From assembly GCA_902493385.1 (NCBI GenBank), contig CABUPO010000003.1, positions 1 through 64,000 of the forward strand: a DNA stretch of 64,000 nucleotides, in the 5' to 3' direction. The DNA comes from an uncultured Lachnospiraceae bacterium (GTDB lineage Bacteria; Bacillota; Clostridia; Lachnospirales; Lachnospiraceae). Positions 61,973 through 64,000 of the stretch are shown piece after piece. The position numbers and the translations under genes are program-made. Position 1 is the stretch's first letter; each line of letters opens with the position of its first letter. The notes beneath the pieces were generated by a model. That model did not search any database, was not told the DNA's origin, and saw only the letters and a program-made list of their open reading frames with translations.

Positions 61973-62668
61973 ATGGATAATCCAAAATACTGCACCGTAA
62001 AAGAGCTTCCAAAGGCTATGAGGCCTTATGAAAAGTTTGAAGTTCTGGGGCCTGAATCACTTACCGAAGCCGAACTGCTTGCAGTAATCATCCGCTGCGG
62101 AACAGTTAATGTAAGAAGCGTACAGTTAGCAGAAAACATACTCTGTCATAATAACGGAGGTCTTATGAATCTTCATTACCTGACAGAACAAGAACTCACT
62201 AAGTTCAGTGGTATAGGAAAGGTTAAAGCAATCCAGTTAAAATGTATTGCCGAGCTGACAAAAAGAATGGCAAAAGCATGCAGGGATACAGGCGAAAGCT
62301 TTCAGACGCCGGATTATGCTGCGGCTTATTATATGGAGGATATGCGGTATCTTGAGCGTGAACAGCTCATGCTTCTTATGCTTGATTCCAAATCAAGAAA
62401 GATACATGATATGGTTATTTCTTCAGGTTCGGTTAATTCTTCAATAGTCTCAACAAGGGATATATTTTACCAGTCACTGAAATATGGTGCGGTTAATATT
62501 ATTTTACTTCACAACCATCCAAGCGGCGACCCTTCTCCAAGCAGGGAAGATATTGCGGTTACTAAAAAAGTCATGGATGCTGGAGATATTATAGGCATTA
62601 AGCTGCTTGATCATATTATTATTGGTGATAATTGTTATTTCAGTATGAAACAACAAAGCTACATCTGA
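61973..62668 (+). CDS. radC: RadC family JAB/MPN-domain protein
   Basis: It has an N-terminal helix-hairpin-helix region (LTEQELTKFSGIGKVKAIQLK) and a C-terminal JAMM metalloprotease-like domain with LLHNHPSGDPSPSREDI (HxH...S..D metal motif). Despite its name a DNA repair role is doubtful; the family's function is unresolved. 231 residues. AAGGAA is before the ATG. It is followed by mreB, a conserved order in Bacillota. Confidence 0.93.
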   Translation: MDNPKYCTVKELPKAMRPYEKFEVLGPESLTEAELLAVIIRCGTVNVRSVQLAENILCHNNGGLMNLHYLTEQELTKFSGIGKVKAIQLKCIAELTKRMAKACRDTGESFQTPDYAAAYYMEDMRYLEREQLMLLMLDSKSRKIHDMVISSGSVNSSIVSTRDIFYQSLKYGAVNIILLHNHPSGDPSPSREDIAVTKKVMDAGDIIGIKLLDHIIIGDNCYFSMKQQSYI

Positions 62669-62687
62669 TTATAACGGAGGCCGTTTT

Positions 62688-63695
62688 ATGAATCGAAAAG
62701 TTATTGGAATTGATTTTGGTACAAGCACTATTAAGATATCCCAAAAAGGCGCGGGTATCGTTCTTTCAGAAAAAAATGTTATTGCCATTCTAAAGAAAAC
62801 AGAGGTTATTGCCGTTGGCAACGAGGCTTATGAAATGTATGAAAAAGCGCCGTCTAATATAGACGTTTCATATCCTGTACGCAACGGAGTTATTGCCGAC
62901 TTAAGCAACATGCATGAGCTTATGCTTAAGCTTCTTGAAATGGCAATAAAGAACCCAAAGCACAAGCTTAAGGGATTTGATTATTATCTTGCAATACCTA
63001 CGGATATTACAGAGGTGGAGAAAAGATCATATTCTGACGTTATTGTATCTTCAAAGCTGCGTCCGGGACATATTAAAATGGTAGAAAAGCCTGTTGCCGA
63101 CGCATTAGGTATGGGGCTTGACATTCTTGACTCCACAGGCGTACTTATAATGGATTTTGGCGCCAACACAACCGAAATTTCCGTACTGTCGCTCGGCGGA
63201 ATTATATTCAGCAAGCTGGTTCCTCTGGGAGGAAAGGAACTTGATCAGGATATAATTAACCTTGCAAGAAGAAAATATAATTTTGTTATTGGTGAAAAGA
63301 CAGCTGAATCCATTAAAAAGGAGATAGGCTCAGCAACAGAATATGAAGGCACAATGACCGTATATGGAAGGAACGCTCTTTCGGGACTTCCAAGCGAGCT
63401 TATAATTGACGCTGCTGAAGTAGGCGAAGCCATAACGGAACATCTTCAGTCTATTATGGATAACATTAAGCTTATACTTGAAAGGACGCCTCCTGAGGTT
63501 TCCGCTGATATATATAAGAACGGCATATATATTACCGGAGGTTCATCAAAGCTCAGAAATCTTGCGGATTTTGTTGCAAAAGCAACTAATCTTAAGGTTA
63601 ATTTCAGTGATGACCCTGAGAATACCGTCATTGCCGGACTTAATACTATTATGGACAATTCACATTACAGCAAAATCGTATCTGATTTAGTTTAA
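62688..63695 (+). CDS. mreB: Rod shape-determining protein MreB
   Basis: An actin-like filament protein that guides lateral wall synthesis. Motifs: the phosphate-1 loop IGIDFGTSTIKI at residues 6-17, the connecting DVSYPVRNGVIADL, phosphate-2 LIMDFGANTTEISVLSLGG, and the adenosine loop IYITGGSSKL. 335 residues. It is somewhat divergent (STIKI for TANTL), so Mbl or MreBH-type paralogy is possible. mreC follows after 14 nt. Confidence 0.94.
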   Translation: MNRKVIGIDFGTSTIKISQKGAGIVLSEKNVIAILKKTEVIAVGNEAYEMYEKAPSNIDVSYPVRNGVIADLSNMHELMLKLLEMAIKNPKHKLKGFDYYLAIPTDITEVEKRSYSDVIVSSKLRPGHIKMVEKPVADALGMGLDILDSTGVLIMDFGANTTEISVLSLGGIIFSKLVPLGGKELDQDIINLARRKYNFVIGEKTAESIKKEIGSATEYEGTMTVYGRNALSGLPSELIIDAAEVGEAITEHLQSIMDNIKLILERTPPEVSADIYKNGIYITGGSSKLRNLADFVAKATNLKVNFSDDPENTVIAGLNTIMDNSHYSKIVSDLV

Positions 63696-63709
63696 AAAAA
63701 GGAGCTATT

Positions 63710-64000
63710 ATGAAACGCAGACGCAGATTTAATATTCCGGCCAGAATAATGCTTATTATCTGTACTGTAATCTGTCTTGCATTAATAATCGTATCATTTA
63801 AATATCAGGAGCAGATGAATCCTGTAAAGACTTCCGTAGGCAATATTATAAAGCCTATGCAGAGTGGTATTAATTCAATCGGGTCTTCCATATACTCAGT
63901 ATTTGATATGCTTAAGTCAAAGAAAGACCTTCTTAATGAAAATGCTGAATTAAAAAAAGAGCTTTCTGATATAAAGAATGAAAATCTTTCGCTTATAGAA
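63710..64000 (+). CDS. mreC: Rod shape-determining protein MreC (3' truncated by window)
   Basis: The first 97 residues are visible. A basic start (MKRRRRFNIPAR), one membrane helix (about residues 11-28, IMLIICTVICLALIIVSF), then a coiled-coil (KSKKDLLNENAELKKELSDIKNENLSLIE) fit MreC, which links MreB to periplasmic wall enzymes. AAAGGAG is before the ATG. Placement after mreB supports the call. The beta domains lie beyond the window. Confidence 0.9.
   Translation, partial: MKRRRRFNIPARIMLIICTVICLALIIVSFKYQEQMNPVKTSVGNIIKPMQSGINSIGSSIYSVFDMLKSKKDLLNENAELKKELSDIKNENLSLIE

Overview
The window is a dense, low-GC chromosomal segment of an anaerobic Bacillota. It most likely comes from Clostridia, family Lachnospiraceae. 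That assignment is inferred from gene order (DUF512 radical SAM-der-plsY-gpsA; cmk-ispH-S1; rnc-smc-ftsY; rplU-prp-rpmA-obg; radC-mreBC), a HydE hydrogenase maturase, an L27 precursor with a Prp cleavage site, LexA with a Gram-positive SOS box, and a HisI carrying an N-terminal TIM-barrel-like extension. A secreted GH30 lipoprotein and a protein ending in tandem ricin-type lectin domains suggest a plant-polysaccharide-degrading gut or rumen bacterium. Almost all of it is housekeeping sequence. I see no phage, IS element, CRISPR array or rRNA operon, and no gene-free stretch longer than 300 bases.

Layout. 1-842: 3' end of a carbohydrate-binding protein with two near-identical beta-trefoil repeats. 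866-6246: glmS, divergent from hydE-trxB through promoters that share one -35 hexamer, then a stand-alone trpB2. 6389-7302: tRNA-Arg(CCG) and an anchored protein of unknown function. 7378-10970: rluF, ligA, metA. 11049-17135: tepA, uppP, ftsK and two tandem ATP-grasp ligases. 17223-20259: fhs facing pyrBI. 20412-23866: GH30 lipoprotein facing a two-gene unit of unknown membrane and small proteins. 23995-30276: rimO-pgsA-lipoprotein-flavoprotein-cmk-ispH-S1, closed by a terminator. 30364-36585: plsX-rnc-smc-ftsY. 36634-41505: partial histidine operon hisZ-G-D-B-I. 41546-42706: a 50-residue membrane peptide, rnhB and yraN, facing prs (42708-43862). 44004-48370: DUF512 protein, der, plsY, gpsA. 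48379-52373: L21 leader, rplU-prp-rpmA, obgE-nadD-yqeK-rsfS. 52550-59530: lexA, divergent from an SH3b envelope protein, then mutS-mutL-miaA. 59533-64000: YnbB-like PLP enzyme, asparaginase, radC, mreB and the start of mreC.

The genes mainly serve cell envelope growth and division (glmS, uppP, pgsA, plsX/plsY/gpsA, mreBC, ftsK), translation (L21, L27, S1, rimO, rluF, miaA, rsfS, der, obgE), DNA repair (lexA, mutSL, ligA, radC, rnhB) and biosynthesis of histidine, pyrimidines, methionine and one-carbon units.

The most interesting non-standard items are these: (i) a hairpin element with a conserved asymmetric loop, found just after the stop codons of three genes and always oriented with the gene; (ii) a divergent lexA/SH3b arrangement that resembles lexA-yneA and may encode an SOS-linked envelope or division factor; (iii) the tandem ATP-grasp pair; (iv) the HisI with a barrel-like N-terminal domain and no HisE; (v) a small membrane peptide translationally coupled to rnhB; and (vi) glmS/hydE promoters sharing a palindromic -35. 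All function calls rest on reading motifs and gene context; no database search was run.
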